A stretch of DNA of 49,911 nucleotides from CAUUJV01 sp963545565 (lineage in GTDB: Bacteria; Actinomycetota; Actinomycetes; Actinomycetales; Bifidobacteriaceae): contig CAUUJV010000012.1 of NCBI GenBank assembly GCA_963545565.1, positions 1-49,911 of the forward strand, written 5' to 3'. The notes under the pieces were generated by a model, which saw only the letters and a list, made by a program, of their open reading frames with translations, ran no database searches and was not told where the DNA came from. This document shows, piece after piece, positions 1-8,712 of this stretch. The translations under genes were made by a program, and so were the position numbers. The number at the start of each line of letters is the position of its first letter. Position 1 is the stretch's first letter.

Positions 1-29
1 CGTGGATTGAAATTCGAACAGGAACAGGC

Positions 30-446
30 ATGAGCACACGCAAGCCGGTCGCTCCCCGCATGGTGTTCGGCGACAGCACATATGTGGTGCTCACAGAACA
101 AGGACTCTACGACTACTCATCGGCTGTAGCAACCCGCGAAATGGTGATCCCATGGAGCGAAATCACCCAAGTAGTCGCTTTAACACAAAGAACCGGATTC
201 GTCTCCACTCCTTATGTATCGATTTTCCTGCGCTCGCCCCAGCTGTTGGAGAGCAAAAATGCTTCACCATTCGGCCGCTGGTACCGTCAGGCTAATCGCA
301 AATTAGGCTTTGGAGAGATCAACATCCCCGTGCAAAATGCCAAAGACTACGACCTCACAACACTGACCGATCTGGTCCACGGGTATTGGATGCGCTACAA
401 CTCGAATCCACAGCAACCAAACTCCGTTGGAGATTTCTCATATTAA
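30..446 (+). CDS. hypothetical protein, possible PH-like domain
   Basis: A 138-residue protein of unknown function. The stretch around residues 20-65 (LTEQGLYDYSS, then IPWSEI, then alternating hydrophobic strands) resembles the PH-like fold of STM3941-type small proteins, where a turn precedes an I-x-W-x-x-I strand; this is a weak resemblance. The ATG at 30 has an AGGA-like ribosome site six bases upstream. The same frame stays open to the left window edge, so the true start could lie outside. There is no membrane segment in the visible part. The gene faces a convergent glycosyltransferase and ends 50 bases before a hairpin terminator. Confidence 0.6.
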   Translation: MSTRKPVAPRMVFGDSTYVVLTEQGLYDYSSAVATREMVIPWSEITQVVALTQRTGFVSTPYVSIFLRSPQLLESKNASPFGRWYRQANRKLGFGEINIPVQNAKDYDLTTLTDLVHGYWMRYNSNPQQPNSVGDFSY

Positions 447-495
447 AACCATAAAACTCATTTTGATGGAAGCTGCTAGTGTAGAGGTCTTGTCT

Positions 496-515
496 ACCAC
501 GGCGGGGTGGTTTTT
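496..515 (+). terminator. intrinsic terminator of the first gene
   Basis: Stem ACCAC (496-500) and GTGGT (507-511) with a GC-rich loop, followed by a run of T. It closes the rightward gene and overlaps the last codons of the convergent glycosyltransferase. Confidence 0.6.
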
Positions 516-1683
516 ATGAGGTTCGATCCACTGTATCGCGCATGGTGTGCATTATCGTCTTTGTGCCGCCAAGACTGATCAATTCTTTTCGCAGACTCTG
601 TGCGTTGTTTCTATAGTATGCTTCGTTTGATTCCAGCGTAGTTAGTGCTTCACGAAGCGAAGTGGGGTTTAGTCCTTGCGCACTGAGATTTATTCCTGCT
701 CCAGCTTGTTCAAGACTGTGTGCATTGAAGTTTCTTTCAAACGCTTTACTGGGGAATACGATTTGTGGAATACCGTAGCTGATGGCGTCCATGATGGAAT
801 TTTGCCCACCATGGTTGATAAATATCTTTGTTTGAGGAAAGAGACGGGAAAAGTCCGCTCTTTTCATGAAAATTATATTGCCTATGCGCTTTTCAGCTTG
901 TGATCCGGCGACGATGATCTTATCTGTGGAGTGTGAGAAAACTTCTGTCAGTGTTCTCTCAAGTTTCTTCGTGCTGACCGAACCGCTTCCCATGTACACC
1001 AGTATGAGATTTTTGTCTTGCCGCTCATCGAATTCTGCTGGCTGCTTTATGAAACCACAGTACACAACATTCGGGTCGTCTATCGGTTCTAGAGACGGAC
1101 AGCTTGGAATAAATTTTCGTTCCAACCAATCGAAGAGTTCGAGGGAAGAATATATTGGGGGCAATGAATGCTCGCTGATGAAACGTCTGACACCTGCCGA
1201 ATACTGTGGGGCGCTTGCGTACGCTTTGCGCGTTGTGTAGGAGGATGATCCAAAAACTGGTATGCCTTCGATTTTGGCTGCGATTATTGCAGATATATTG
1301 ACTTCTGAGTAGATGGCGTCTGGAGAAAAAGCGCGGATAGCTCGCTGAATAGAGTCCGCGCTCTCGCAGAGATAGTGATAGTTTAATGCTCCTGTAATGT
1401 GCAGCACGTCCTCAAAACTGTTGACCCGCACTTTGCCAGCAATCCCTATTTTGCTGACGACGGGGAGTATATTGCGTGACAGGAAGTCCGGGAGTCCCAA
1501 AGGAGATGGGGCGTGGATCGTAAATGTTGCCATGGAGGTGGGTGGATGACAATTCCCATCCGGCGCTACTCCCATGAGGATCTTATGGCCTGCATTCTCT
1601 AATGCCTGACCGAGTGCGAGGGCTCGTGACCATGGTCCGCCCATGGTTGCGCGGGCAAACATTGGAACGATGAGTACTTTCAT
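514..1683 (-). CDS. GT1-type (MGT-like) glycosyltransferase
   Basis: A 389-residue GT-B-fold glycosyltransferase of the macrolide/UDP-glucuronosyl (GT1) type, which moves a sugar from a nucleotide donor to a lipid or small acceptor; the acceptor is not predictable. The N-terminus has the usual first Rossmann strand and glycine loop (MKVLIVPMFARATMGGPW). The C-terminal donor-site motif is clear near residues 288-320: INHGGQNSIMDAISYGIPQI followed by P..F..N..A. The length fits the family. There is a modest AAAGG ribosome site upstream. It stands alone, just outside the tRNA-flanked segment, with no partner sugar genes nearby. Confidence 0.8.
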   Translation of the reverse strand: MKVLIVPMFARATMGGPWSRALALGQALENAGHKILMGVAPDGNCHPPTSMATFTIHAPSPLGLPDFLSRNILPVVSKIGIAGKVRVNSFEDVLHITGALNYHYLCESADSIQRAIRAFSPDAIYSEVNISAIIAAKIEGIPVFGSSSYTTRKAYASAPQYSAGVRRFISEHSLPPIYSSLELFDWLERKFIPSCPSLEPIDDPNVVYCGFIKQPAEFDERQDKNLILVYMGSGSVSTKKLERTLTEVFSHSTDKIIVAGSQAEKRIGNIIFMKRADFSRLFPQTKIFINHGGQNSIMDAISYGIPQIVFPSKAFERNFNAHSLEQAGAGINLSAQGLNPTSLREALTTLESNEAYYRNNAQSLRKELISLGGTKTIMHTMRDTVDRTS

Positions 1684-1830
1684 GTAAGATCAGCCTTTCG
1701 ACTATTCTGGTATGAGTTTGCTTCTCATGGTGACTGGCAATGAATGCACTTATCTATCACAGTACTATCTTTGCTTGAGGATCGCACGCATCGTAAATTG
1801 GCTTATGATCAGGTTTGCGTGGGCGAATAG

Positions 1831-1880
1831 AAAAAACCTCCGGATCCTTTCATGTGGACCGGAGGCGTTGGTAACGGGGC
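1831..1880 (-). repeat. degenerate copy of the tRNA-fMet 3' end plus terminator
   Basis: Read on the minus strand, this is a copy of the last bases of the initiator tRNA, its CCA end and the hairpin terminator behind it (compare 5651-5701). The 16 bases at 1865-1880 match the tRNA end with one change, and the hairpin is conserved with several substitutions and a one-base indel. It lies 12 bases past the restored stop codon of the MFS gene and can act as its terminator (CCTCCGG stem, T6 on the minus strand). The placement fits an old attachment-site duplication. Confidence 0.65.
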
Positions 1881-1892
1881 TGGGGGGGCTGG

Positions 1893-3186
1893 CTATCGAA
1901 CGCTCTTGATGAACATGATGACGATAGCTCCTACGACCACAAAGGCAATTGCAACTGGGAAGACGAAGAAGTATCCACCTAAGTACAGTGCGATAGTGGA
2001 GGTGACGAAGGGGGGCGATCGCCTGGCCTAATGTGTTAGCCATGTTCAAGATGCCCAGATCCTTGCCGGCTTCCTGTGGGTTTGGCAGAACATCCACGTT
2101 GAGAGCCTGATCCACTGACATATAAATACCAAAGCCGATGCCAGCCAGAGCTGCGTAAGCATACATGCCGGCTGCGCTGCGTATCAGCCATGGGGTCGCA
2201 ATGGCAGCTGCCATTACCAGGGTTGAAATAACGACCGGGAGCTTGCGCGTCTTCAGCTTGTCAGACAGCGGACCAGCGGACAGAGACAAAATCAATGACA
2301 TAACCATGGTGATGGTAGACATCGTTGCCATAACACCTGTTGCTGCCTTGGTTTCCATTCCCATATAGCGCTCAAGGATATACAGCAGGTAGCCGTTGAC
2401 CATGTAGTAGCCCAATATCAGCATGAGACGGCCAACAAGAGCCAGCCAGAAGTCTCGTGCTCCCTTAGTTGGGAAGCGGAACTGTCGAGCAACTGTTGAC
2501 CACTTGAAGGGCTTGACATCGTAACTTGGCTGTTCGCGAGGAATGATCAGCACGGTAAGAACACCTGTGACGATCCACAAAATGGTTCCCACGATGAAGC
2601 CCAGACGCATATTCCCTACGAACCAGTTACCAACGATTACACCCAGTGACATGCCAACGATCTGGCCGACGCCATAGAAGGCGGACATAGTTCCACGCGG
2701 AGACTCAGGAACGCGGTCTGACAGGATCGCCACGCAGGGAGCGATCATCATGTTCAGGGCAATCTGCATCAGAGACCAGCACAGAACAATAACAACCGTA
2801 TTGGTTGCAATGCTTGCACCATAATAACCAATAGCTGCAAAGGGTCCGCCAATGATCAGGTAAGGTGTACGGCGGCCCAGCTTACTGCGGGTTGCATCTG
2901 AGACTGCCCCGAAAATCAGGTTAGCGAACATAGCGAAAATCACGCCAATAGAACTCATCGACGACAGGATCGACTCGCCCTTACCAGGAATAAGTTGGTC
3001 AAACCGTATAGGCAGAAGGACTGACAGTCCGATAGCAAAGGCTACGCACCAGATCAGCGAGAAGAAGATAAAGCCAATCATGAATCTGGCAGATTCCACC
3101 TTGGTGAGCGGCCGCCCGGTATCTGGAGCATCATTCGGAGAAAGCGTTGTAGTGGCTGCTCCTGGTTGTTCGGTTGTTTGTGACAT
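1893..3186 (-). pseudogene. MFS (sugar-type) transporter, frameshifted near the C-terminus
   Basis: A major facilitator protein close to SLC45/GPH-like sugar transporters. It has a hydrophilic N-terminus, about 12 membrane spans and the family loop SDATRSKLGRRTPYL after span 2. A run of six G (plus strand 2010-2015) shifts the frame after GQAIAP. Reading on without a shift gives about 85 unlikely residues to 1765. With five G the frame resumes as a normal last span (STIALYLGGYFFVFPVAIAF) and ends with a TAG at 1893-1895. The start has a good AAGGAAGGTG ribosome site. The cause may be a real lesion, a phase-variable homopolymer or a sequencing error. Substrate unknown. Confidence 0.75.
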
Positions 3187-3274
3187 ACTGCACCTTCCTT
3201 GGTCGTATATCGTAGATGAACAATACGTATGAAATTATGATTTTCAATTTTGAGCTACGGCAGGTCACACTTCA

Positions 3275-3425
3275 TGCATTATTTATGCACTATTGTGTGT
3301 GGCACCGAGCATTTATTTGAACAGCGTTGTTCCGCGAACTATGTGAATGGTGTGACATACATCCGTATTCGCAACCCATCGGGCATCAGTATACACGCCC
3401 AAAATAAGGTGTAATAGAGTTACAC
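3275..3425. promoter_or_regulatory. upstream region of the MFS gene with several small inverted repeats
   Basis: Four short dyads lie between the cupin gene and the MFS start: TGCAT-N5-ATGCA (3275-3289), GAACA-N4-TGTTC (3319-3332), GTTC-N3-GAAC (3329-3339) and the perfect GTGTAA-N5-TTACAC (3409-3425). The last has the look of a dimeric repressor operator. No regulator gene is adjacent, so assignment is speculative. Confidence 0.3.
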
Positions 3426-3472
3426 ATCATATGTTGGATAAATCTATGAGCTCCTCAGCCCTGTGGGTTTCT

Positions 3473-3781
3473 TCAATCAGCAAGTTTGGTCCGAATGATC
3501 ATCACGGTACTGTCTTCCACCGCATGAAGCGCATGATGCTCACCTGGATACATGCGAACGAAGTCACCAGGCGTGATCGTGTGAACGTCATGATGAGCGC
3601 AGTCAGTAAAATCGATCTTCCCGGTGAGAGGGACCACGAACTCACTGTCTGGCGAAAAGTGTTCCGGGATGTCAGTTCCTGCCGCAAGGGTCCGATAGTT
3701 CACGCCCAGCGAATCTTCGCTAAGGATGAGACCGCGCGGGTCAGAACCGTTGACCGTTTGTGAGGCTGTAATAAATTTCAT
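3473..3781 (-). CDS. small single-domain cupin protein
   Basis: A 102-residue single-domain cupin. Cupin motif 1 is around residues 37-58 (G-T-D-I-P-E-H-F ... E-F-V-V-P-L-T-G) and motif 2 around 71-95 (PGDFVRMYPGEHHALH). Histidines at 41, 82 and 83 and Glu47 are plausible metal ligands. The start used here is the ATG at 3781, preceded by a strong GGAAAGGAA ribosome site; a longer reading to 3892 has no such signal and an unlikely basic N-terminus. Cupins of this size bind small molecules or act as isomerases or dioxygenases; the substrate is unknown. It lies upstream of the MFS gene in the same direction. Confidence 0.7.
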   Translation of the reverse strand: MKFITASQTVNGSDPRGLILSEDSLGVNYRTLAAGTDIPEHFSPDSEFVVPLTGKIDFTDCAHHDVHTITPGDFVRMYPGEHHALHAVEDSTVMIIRTKLAD

Positions 3782-3892
3782 TGTTATTCCTTTCCCAAGG
3801 CTTCGCACAAGATGTTCTGTGTCTATTCTTATGCGGCGCCTTATTTTGACATTATCCGCATTAAATCGCTGAAGCAATGAGAAGAATTTCAT

Positions 3893-3934
3893 GTTGATAA
3901 AGATGCAGGCACAGTTGATAAAGATACGGGCACA
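3893..3934. repeat. two-copy 21-nt tandem repeat
   Basis: Two adjacent 21-base units (3893-3913 and 3914-3934), both beginning GTTGATAAAGAT and ending GGCACA and differing at two positions. They fill the gap up to the stop codon of the next gene. Confidence 0.85.
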
Positions 3935-4401
3935 TTAGAGAGCTCGTAAAATAAGCAGGACGATAAGAGTGAGTGGAATGGCAAAATCAGGCAGGATAAT
4001 GAGAACATTCCCTGTGTGAGTGTTGTGATCTGTAAGGATCTCTTTAATATGATTTATTCCTGCACCGATGAGAAAACACGACACAATGATGACGAGGGGG
4101 ATGGATGTGCCGGCGTCATCCTGCAACCCGCAGTAGATTCCGCTAATTCCAATACCGAGCGATATAGACCAATTTCCTTTTGAAAGCCGTTGGATATCCA
4201 CCCGATACTTTTTGCTACGCGCTCGCTGAAAATAAAGTGTCCGATAAAGTTAAAAAATCCAAAGAATCCTACACCGAAAGCCATGTGCGAAGTAAGAAGA
4301 TTTGCCGTCACGCTTTTATCAGGAAAATAAAACAGAGTATGACTCCTAAAACCCAGCTGAGGGCGTATGAAATGCAATAAACCATAAGTACAATAAATCA
4401 C
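3935..4401 (-). pseudogene. DUF6790-like small membrane protein, frameshifted
   Basis: Two overlapping reading frames together make one membrane protein. The first (from 4401) carries a hydrophobic span and the stretch GHFIFSERVAKSIGW followed by FQKEIG, which resembles the DUF6790 pattern (pump-like span, then IGW..FQ.E.G). The second (to 3935) resumes as SISLGIGISGIYCG and continues through two more spans to a normal end. The switch must fall near 4160-4180. Neither half is a full protein of the usual size (about 150 residues). Function of the family is unknown. The family name is from memory of the motif. Confidence 0.5.
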
Positions 4402-4508
4402 GAGTCTGTATTAGCGTGCAACTCACTGTTGCCAAGCTGCTCAAATCAGAATACTTATGTTTGAGTCTTTTGACATCCTCGTGGAAGCCTGGTTTATATG
4501 CCAGTGAA

Positions 4509-4818
4509 TCAGTTACCATTAACCATATCTAAGAACTCGTCTACGCTGGAAAGAGGGGCAGACTCCTCTTTCATTGATTGGCTCAGCAAACTTTCATAAG
4601 GGCTGCGTTCCGAAGTAAAAGGGAAATGCTCGGTATTTGCTACCTGACTCACGAACAAGCTGATGCCGGTTGATAAATTCATTGAAAACTCTGAAGCTCT
4701 GCGCAGATGAATTTGATGTAGAAGACGTAGAACTTTGCGGTGAAACAAAATAATACACAAGGAGCGCAGCAATCAAGGCTCCAATAATCGTGAAAAAAGC
4801 AATTCTTCGACGTTTCAT
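4509..4818 (-). pseudogene. small membrane-anchored hypothetical protein, probably frameshifted
   Basis: The start at 4818 (MKRRRIAFF) has an AGAAGAGG ribosome site and begins with a basic stretch, one membrane span (residues 6-24) and a Ser/Thr linker, the plan of a membrane-tethered extracytoplasmic protein. In this frame it stops at 4594 (74 residues). The overlapping frame down to 4509 looks like the better C-terminal part (polar, ending in LSSVDEFLDMVNGN), so a single-base lesion in or after the Ser/Thr linker is likely. If there is no lesion, the product is the 74-residue form. No family recognised. Confidence 0.4.
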
Positions 4819-4896
4819 ATCAGGCCTCTTCTCTGTGAGGAGATCATTCAATTATAGATGATCACACAGTGGTTTCTTTGGTTTTTCTCAGTCAGA

Positions 4897-5532
4897 TTAT
4901 TCAATTGCGTCAAAATATGTGAGTTGGATAAGCCGCATGAATATTATCGACCACGTCAGGAGAGCAATAATAATGACAGAAGCGCTTTCAAAAGGTACTA
5001 ACCATGGATAAGCCATAACAAACTGTGCTAGTGCAGCAACGATTCCTACAACTAAAATCAGTTTTGATTTTTGCGCTAGTGAGAAACTAATGAGCAGAAT
5101 AAGCACAGCGAGAGCTAATGAAACCATGTGAAGCGTTGCCACCATGGCAGAGATAACTAACTCAGCCATTTGATCATTCAGCGCCAGACCATAAACCTGG
5201 TAAACGAGCCTTCCTGAAAACAAAGAAGTCAGCACTAAGGCTATCGCAAGGATGATGGTGAAACTATTGCTCAGGCTTTTGATGACGTTGCCTTTGACAT
5301 ACTGCTGCAGGAGGTGACTGAATATGAGCAGAAGGATCGCAGAAAACATGGTGAGTTCAGAAATAAGAGAGAGAACTATGTGGTGTTTTTCTGCCCATGA
5401 TACGAATCCAGAAGTGGCAGGCAGTTTCAGCATGATGGATAAAAAAGAATAATAAGTGACTGATATGAGCGTGGTAAAGCCTGCCAGCGAACAAATCATC
5501 AATCGCTTCTCTATCCTCTTCATGCCGTTCAT
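4897..5532 (-). CDS. multi-span membrane protein of unknown function
   Basis: A 211-residue hydrophobic protein with about six predicted membrane spans and short loops. The start at the ATG at 5532 follows AAAGGAG by six bases. A longer reading to 5583 would place that site inside the gene. No motif points to a transporter or enzyme. It is the gene nearest the initiator tRNA in the tRNA-flanked segment and, with the cupin, one of the two intact genes there. Confidence 0.6.
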   Translation of the reverse strand: MNGMKRIEKRLMICSLAGFTTLISVTYYSFLSIMLKLPATSGFVSWAEKHHIVLSLISELTMFSAILLLIFSHLLQQYVKGNVIKSLSNSFTIILAIALVLTSLFSGRLVYQVYGLALNDQMAELVISAMVATLHMVSLALAVLILLISFSLAQKSKLILVVGIVAALAQFVMAYPWLVPFESASVIIIALLTWSIIFMRLIQLTYFDAIE

Positions 5533-5650
5533 TATTTTCTCCTTTAAAGTGGGGGGGTAATGGCTTATGACCAACAACCCCACTTATAGCCTTATATGCT
5601 CTATATGCCAGGATCTGTTGGAATTTGGATGATATAGAAATGATATACAG

Positions 5651-5687
5651 AAAAAGCCTCCAGATTCCTTCATATAGATCCGGAGGC
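5651..5687 (-). terminator. terminator of the initiator tRNA gene
   Basis: On the minus strand, a GCCTCC.. stem pairs with ..GGAGGC and is followed by T5. It begins three bases past the CCA end of the tRNA. A degenerate copy lies at 1831-1870. Confidence 0.8.
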
Positions 5688-5689
5688 GT

Positions 5690-5766
5690 TGGTAGCGGGG
5701 CATGGATTTGAACCATGGACCTCTGGGTTATGAGCCCAGCGAGCTACCGAGCTGCTCCACCCCGCG
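5690..5766 (-). tRNA. initiator tRNA-fMet (CAT)
   Basis: A 77-base gene with encoded CCA. The cloverleaf closes with acceptor CGCGGGG/CCCCGCT, leaving the first base unpaired with T72 as in actinobacterial initiators. The anticodon stem carries the three consecutive G-C pairs (GGG...CCC) around CAT that mark initiator tRNA. The T loop is TTCAAAT. A near-consensus promoter precedes it and a hairpin terminator follows. Its 3' end is repeated at about 1861-1880. Confidence 0.95.
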
Positions 5767-5794
5767 TCGGCTTGTCTTTAAGACAGCTTGCACT

Positions 5795-5822
5795 ATTTTA
5801 ATTCTTTTCGAGCGGTTGTCAA
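5795..5822 (-). promoter_or_regulatory. sigma-70-type promoter of tRNA-fMet
   Basis: On the minus strand, TTGACA (5822-5817), a 16-base spacer and TAAAAT (5800-5795), about 29 bases ahead of the mature tRNA. The 15-base palindrome TCAAGTTTAACTTGA (5819-5833) overlaps the -35 box. Confidence 0.75.
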
Positions 5823-5924
5823 GTTTAACTTGAAAAAGTGTGTCGAAAGAAGAAAGAATGGAGAATGAAGAACATTCATGTGGCGATTCGTCATTCGCCG
5901 CTGCTCTCAGTTATCCGCCATCAT

Positions 5925-7295
5925 TCACTGCAGTTTTTGTGCTGCAGTTCTTGCGTTGTGATCCTTGCCAAATAGTGACTTTCCAAGGATCATCCAGAAA
6001 ATAACTCCGCCAAGAACAGCGGTGATCAAATCGGCAGAAGGCTGTGCAGCGATCACTCCGTTATACCCGAAAAGCGAAGACCCGACCCATAACGTCACAG
6101 CAAGAGCTGCTCCCTGGCGGGTAATTGACATGATGAATGCAGGAAGTGCTTTGCCCGCGGATTGGAAAGTCACAGTCAACACCATGATCACGCCGACGAG
6201 TATCGTACTTGCCAGCTGCCAGCGAAGCATTGAAGTCCCCATGGTGATGACCTCTGCGTTAGAGATGAACAGACTCATGATCCACCGTGCAGGAATGCTC
6301 AGTGCAGCAGTTAAAACAAGAGCGACTCCAACTTGGAGAAATACCGCGAATCTCAAAATCTCACCCAAACGCTTGCTGTCATGTGCTCCGAATGTGTACC
6401 CAATAAGGGGCTGACCGCCGAATGCAAGAGCTACGAGTAGCAAAACTGCCACAGAAACAATCTTTAAGGCAATGCCCATAGCAGCCACAGCATTATCACC
6501 ATAATTCAGCAAGAACAAATTCGTCATTACGATTCCAAGACTTTGCATCAAATTAGTTACGGAAGCAGGCAAACCAATGGAAAACATTTCAGAAATATGG
6601 CGTCTAGAAATTCTTGCAAGAGAAGGCAATACAGACAATGCTTGACTTTTGCGAATAAGGAACCATACGAAATAAACGTCTTGGACTGCATAACCAATCA
6701 CGCTTGCAAGAGCAGATCCAGCAGCACCCCAACCAAATCCAGCAATGAACAGCGGATTGAGAATAATGTTCACAATGGTTCCGGTTACAGAGCCAACCAT
6801 TGCAGGCTTAGCATGCCCCTCAACTCGAAGCAGATTCGACGGAGTAAGCGAGGCAATAATCAGCGGAGCGCCAATAATTATGACGGTATAAAAGGCCTTC
6901 ACGTGTTCCCAAGTGGTGTAATCAGCGCCAAGTAGGCGAAGTATAGGGTCACGGAAGATAAGACCGAGCACCACGACGCACAGGCCACATACAATCGATG
7001 CCCAGAAGCAGAATGCGCTCACTCGTTTCCCTACATCAAACTTATGCTGCCCAAAAAGTCGTGAAATAACAGAGCTCCCGCCGAGCCCAAAAATGTCTCC
7101 TAAAGCAATCATCACAGTGAACAGAGGAGCAGCAAGCGAAACCCCGGCTACCATCGCAGTGTTACCAGTATGTGCCACAAAGAATGTGTCAACGAGGTTA
7201 TAGACCATCGAAACCAACATGCTCAGCACCACCGGCAATGCAAGAGTCATATAAGCTCTGGGGACGGAGGTTTTCTCAAAAAGATCTGTGTTCAC
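5925..7295 (-). CDS. MATE family multidrug/Na+ antiporter
   Basis: A polytopic exporter of the MATE family (MepA/DinF-like) that pumps cationic drugs or metabolites out using a Na+ or H+ gradient. About 12 spans are visible, with the duplicated six-span plan and the typical first-half motif ALPVVLSMLVSMVYNLVDTF. I place the start at the GTG at 7295: the preceding 26 codons are polar and odd, and a TATACA hexamer ends seven bases before the GTG, as in other likely leaderless genes here. About 456 residues, usual for the family. It is divergent from metA. Confidence 0.85.
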   Translation of the reverse strand: MNTDLFEKTSVPRAYMTLALPVVLSMLVSMVYNLVDTFFVAHTGNTAMVAGVSLAAPLFTVMIALGDIFGLGGSSVISRLFGQHKFDVGKRVSAFCFWASIVCGLCVVVLGLIFRDPILRLLGADYTTWEHVKAFYTVIIIGAPLIIASLTPSNLLRVEGHAKPAMVGSVTGTIVNIILNPLFIAGFGWGAAGSALASVIGYAVQDVYFVWFLIRKSQALSVLPSLARISRRHISEMFSIGLPASVTNLMQSLGIVMTNLFLLNYGDNAVAAMGIALKIVSVAVLLLVALAFGGQPLIGYTFGAHDSKRLGEILRFAVFLQVGVALVLTAALSIPARWIMSLFISNAEVITMGTSMLRWQLASTILVGVIMVLTVTFQSAGKALPAFIMSITRQGAALAVTLWVGSSLFGYNGVIAAQPSADLITAVLGGVIFWMILGKSLFGKDHNARTAAQKLQ

Positions 7296-7477
7296 TCGAA
7301 TATGTATAGAACATGGCAAACGACATTTCAGATAGTATCCTGCCTGAAACCTACCTGCAGACTGGAAAGCCACAGACCCCTCACGAAGTAACGCCTTATA
7401 AATTACATCTATAGCGCCGCAGTTATTTTGTGAGTGAATTTATATCCCCGCATAAAATCTGTGTGCATAATAGTCGT

Positions 7478-8551
7478 ATGCCTATCAAGATTCCACAAGG
7501 ATTACCAGCGCGAGAAATTCTCGATAACGAGCGTATTTTTGCTCTTGAATCCCCAGATGCAGAGCAGCAGCATGTGCGCCCATTGCGTTTGGTTGTGTTG
7601 AATCTCATGCCAAAAAAGATTGAAACAGAGACCCAATTGCTGCGTCTTATGTCAAAATCTCCTTTGCAGTTGGATATTGATTTTATGCGGGTAAGCACGC
7701 ATGAATCTACTCATACGAGCCAAGACCACCTCCTAAAGTTCTACGAGACTCTTGATGATTTGCGTAACAACTACTATGACGGCTTAGTCGTGACCGGTGC
7801 CCCTCTTGAACATTTGGATTTTGAAGAAGTGGATTACTGGGACGAATTCAAGGAAATTCTTGATTGGGCGTCGAGCCATGTGTTTTCTGTTATGTATTTA
7901 TGCTGGGGAGCAATGGCTGGCTTGTATTACCGCTATGGCGTTGGGAAAGTTAACACTGCACAGAAAGTATTTGGCGTTTTTCCACAACGTTTAATGGATG
8001 AATACTGTTTTTTGACGAATGGCTTTGACGAGATTGTTCTTCAGCCCCATTCGCGAGTAGCTGGTGTTAATGAGCAGGATGTGGCCACAATTCCCAATTT
8101 GCAGGTGCTCACATACGGCCCGGAGAGTGGCCCTGGTCTGCTTGCTACCCGCGATTTTTCCGAGGTATTTGTGCTCGGCCATTGGGAATATACCAAGTAC
8201 ACGCTTGCTCAGGAATATGAACGCGACGTGAAAAAAGGCTTAACGAACGTTCCATTCCCCTACAACTACTATCCCAATGATGATCCAAATCAGGAGCCTG
8301 TATTTTCGTGGCGCGCGCATGGTAACTTGCTATGGCGTAATTGGTTGGATTGGGTGTATCAGACCACTCCATACAATCTGGAAGAAATTCCTGAGCTTCG
8401 TGCAAGTAAGCGATTGGGAACAGATCGCCGCCTTCGTCATGCTCCGGGTGCTCCCCGCATGGATGCTTATGGGCCTTTTGATGGAACTGGTTATGGTGTG
8501 ATTCCAAACGGCGCATTAAGAGCTCCATTAAGCTCATTAAAAGAACGCTAA
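7478..8551 (+). CDS. metA: homoserine O-acetyltransferase (MetA family)
   Basis: Acylates L-homoserine in the first committed step to methionine. The start at 7478 (MPIKIP) is the family's normal N-terminus; 16 more upstream codons are open but not family-like. With this start the catalytic residues fall exactly on E. coli numbering: Cys142 in YLCWGA, His235 and Glu237 in GHWEY. Residue 111 is Glu (GAPLE), not the Gly of succinyl-CoA enzymes; in MetA this Glu is the known determinant of acetyl-CoA use, so an O-acetyltransferase is predicted. There is no clear ribosome site, and CATAAT ends six bases before the ATG, suggesting a leaderless mRNA. It sits upstream of the atp operon as in bifidobacteria. 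Confidence 0.95.
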   Translation: MPIKIPQGLPAREILDNERIFALESPDAEQQHVRPLRLVVLNLMPKKIETETQLLRLMSKSPLQLDIDFMRVSTHESTHTSQDHLLKFYETLDDLRNNYYDGLVVTGAPLEHLDFEEVDYWDEFKEILDWASSHVFSVMYLCWGAMAGLYYRYGVGKVNTAQKVFGVFPQRLMDEYCFLTNGFDEIVLQPHSRVAGVNEQDVATIPNLQVLTYGPESGPGLLATRDFSEVFVLGHWEYTKYTLAQEYERDVKKGLTNVPFPYNYYPNDDPNQEPVFSWRAHGNLLWRNWLDWVYQTTPYNLEEIPELRASKRLGTDRRLRHAPGAPRMDAYGPFDGTGYGVIPNGALRAPLSSLKER

Positions 8552-8643
8552 ACAGCGCATTTGGGCAAATATAAAATCTCAAATTCTCACAATGTGACAC
8601 CCAAAATAACGTGCCTAGTTTTCTTTGAAATTTGGCGAGAGTC

Positions 8644-8665
8644 CTATCTATCATTAAGTAGATAG
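8644..8665. other. small hairpin between metA and atpB
   Basis: CTATCTA and TAGATAG arms with an eight-base loop. There is no T run after it, so it is a poor intrinsic terminator. It may protect the metA mRNA end or have no role. Confidence 0.35.
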
Positions 8666-8712
8666 CGCTTCACAAAGCCGTTATATAGCCGTAATATTTA
8701 GCAACATTTTGT

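Noticed and set aside
5882..5899. Hairpin GGCGA/TCGCC after the MATE gene as terminator
   Set aside because: No T tract on the minus strand; left unannotated as too weak.
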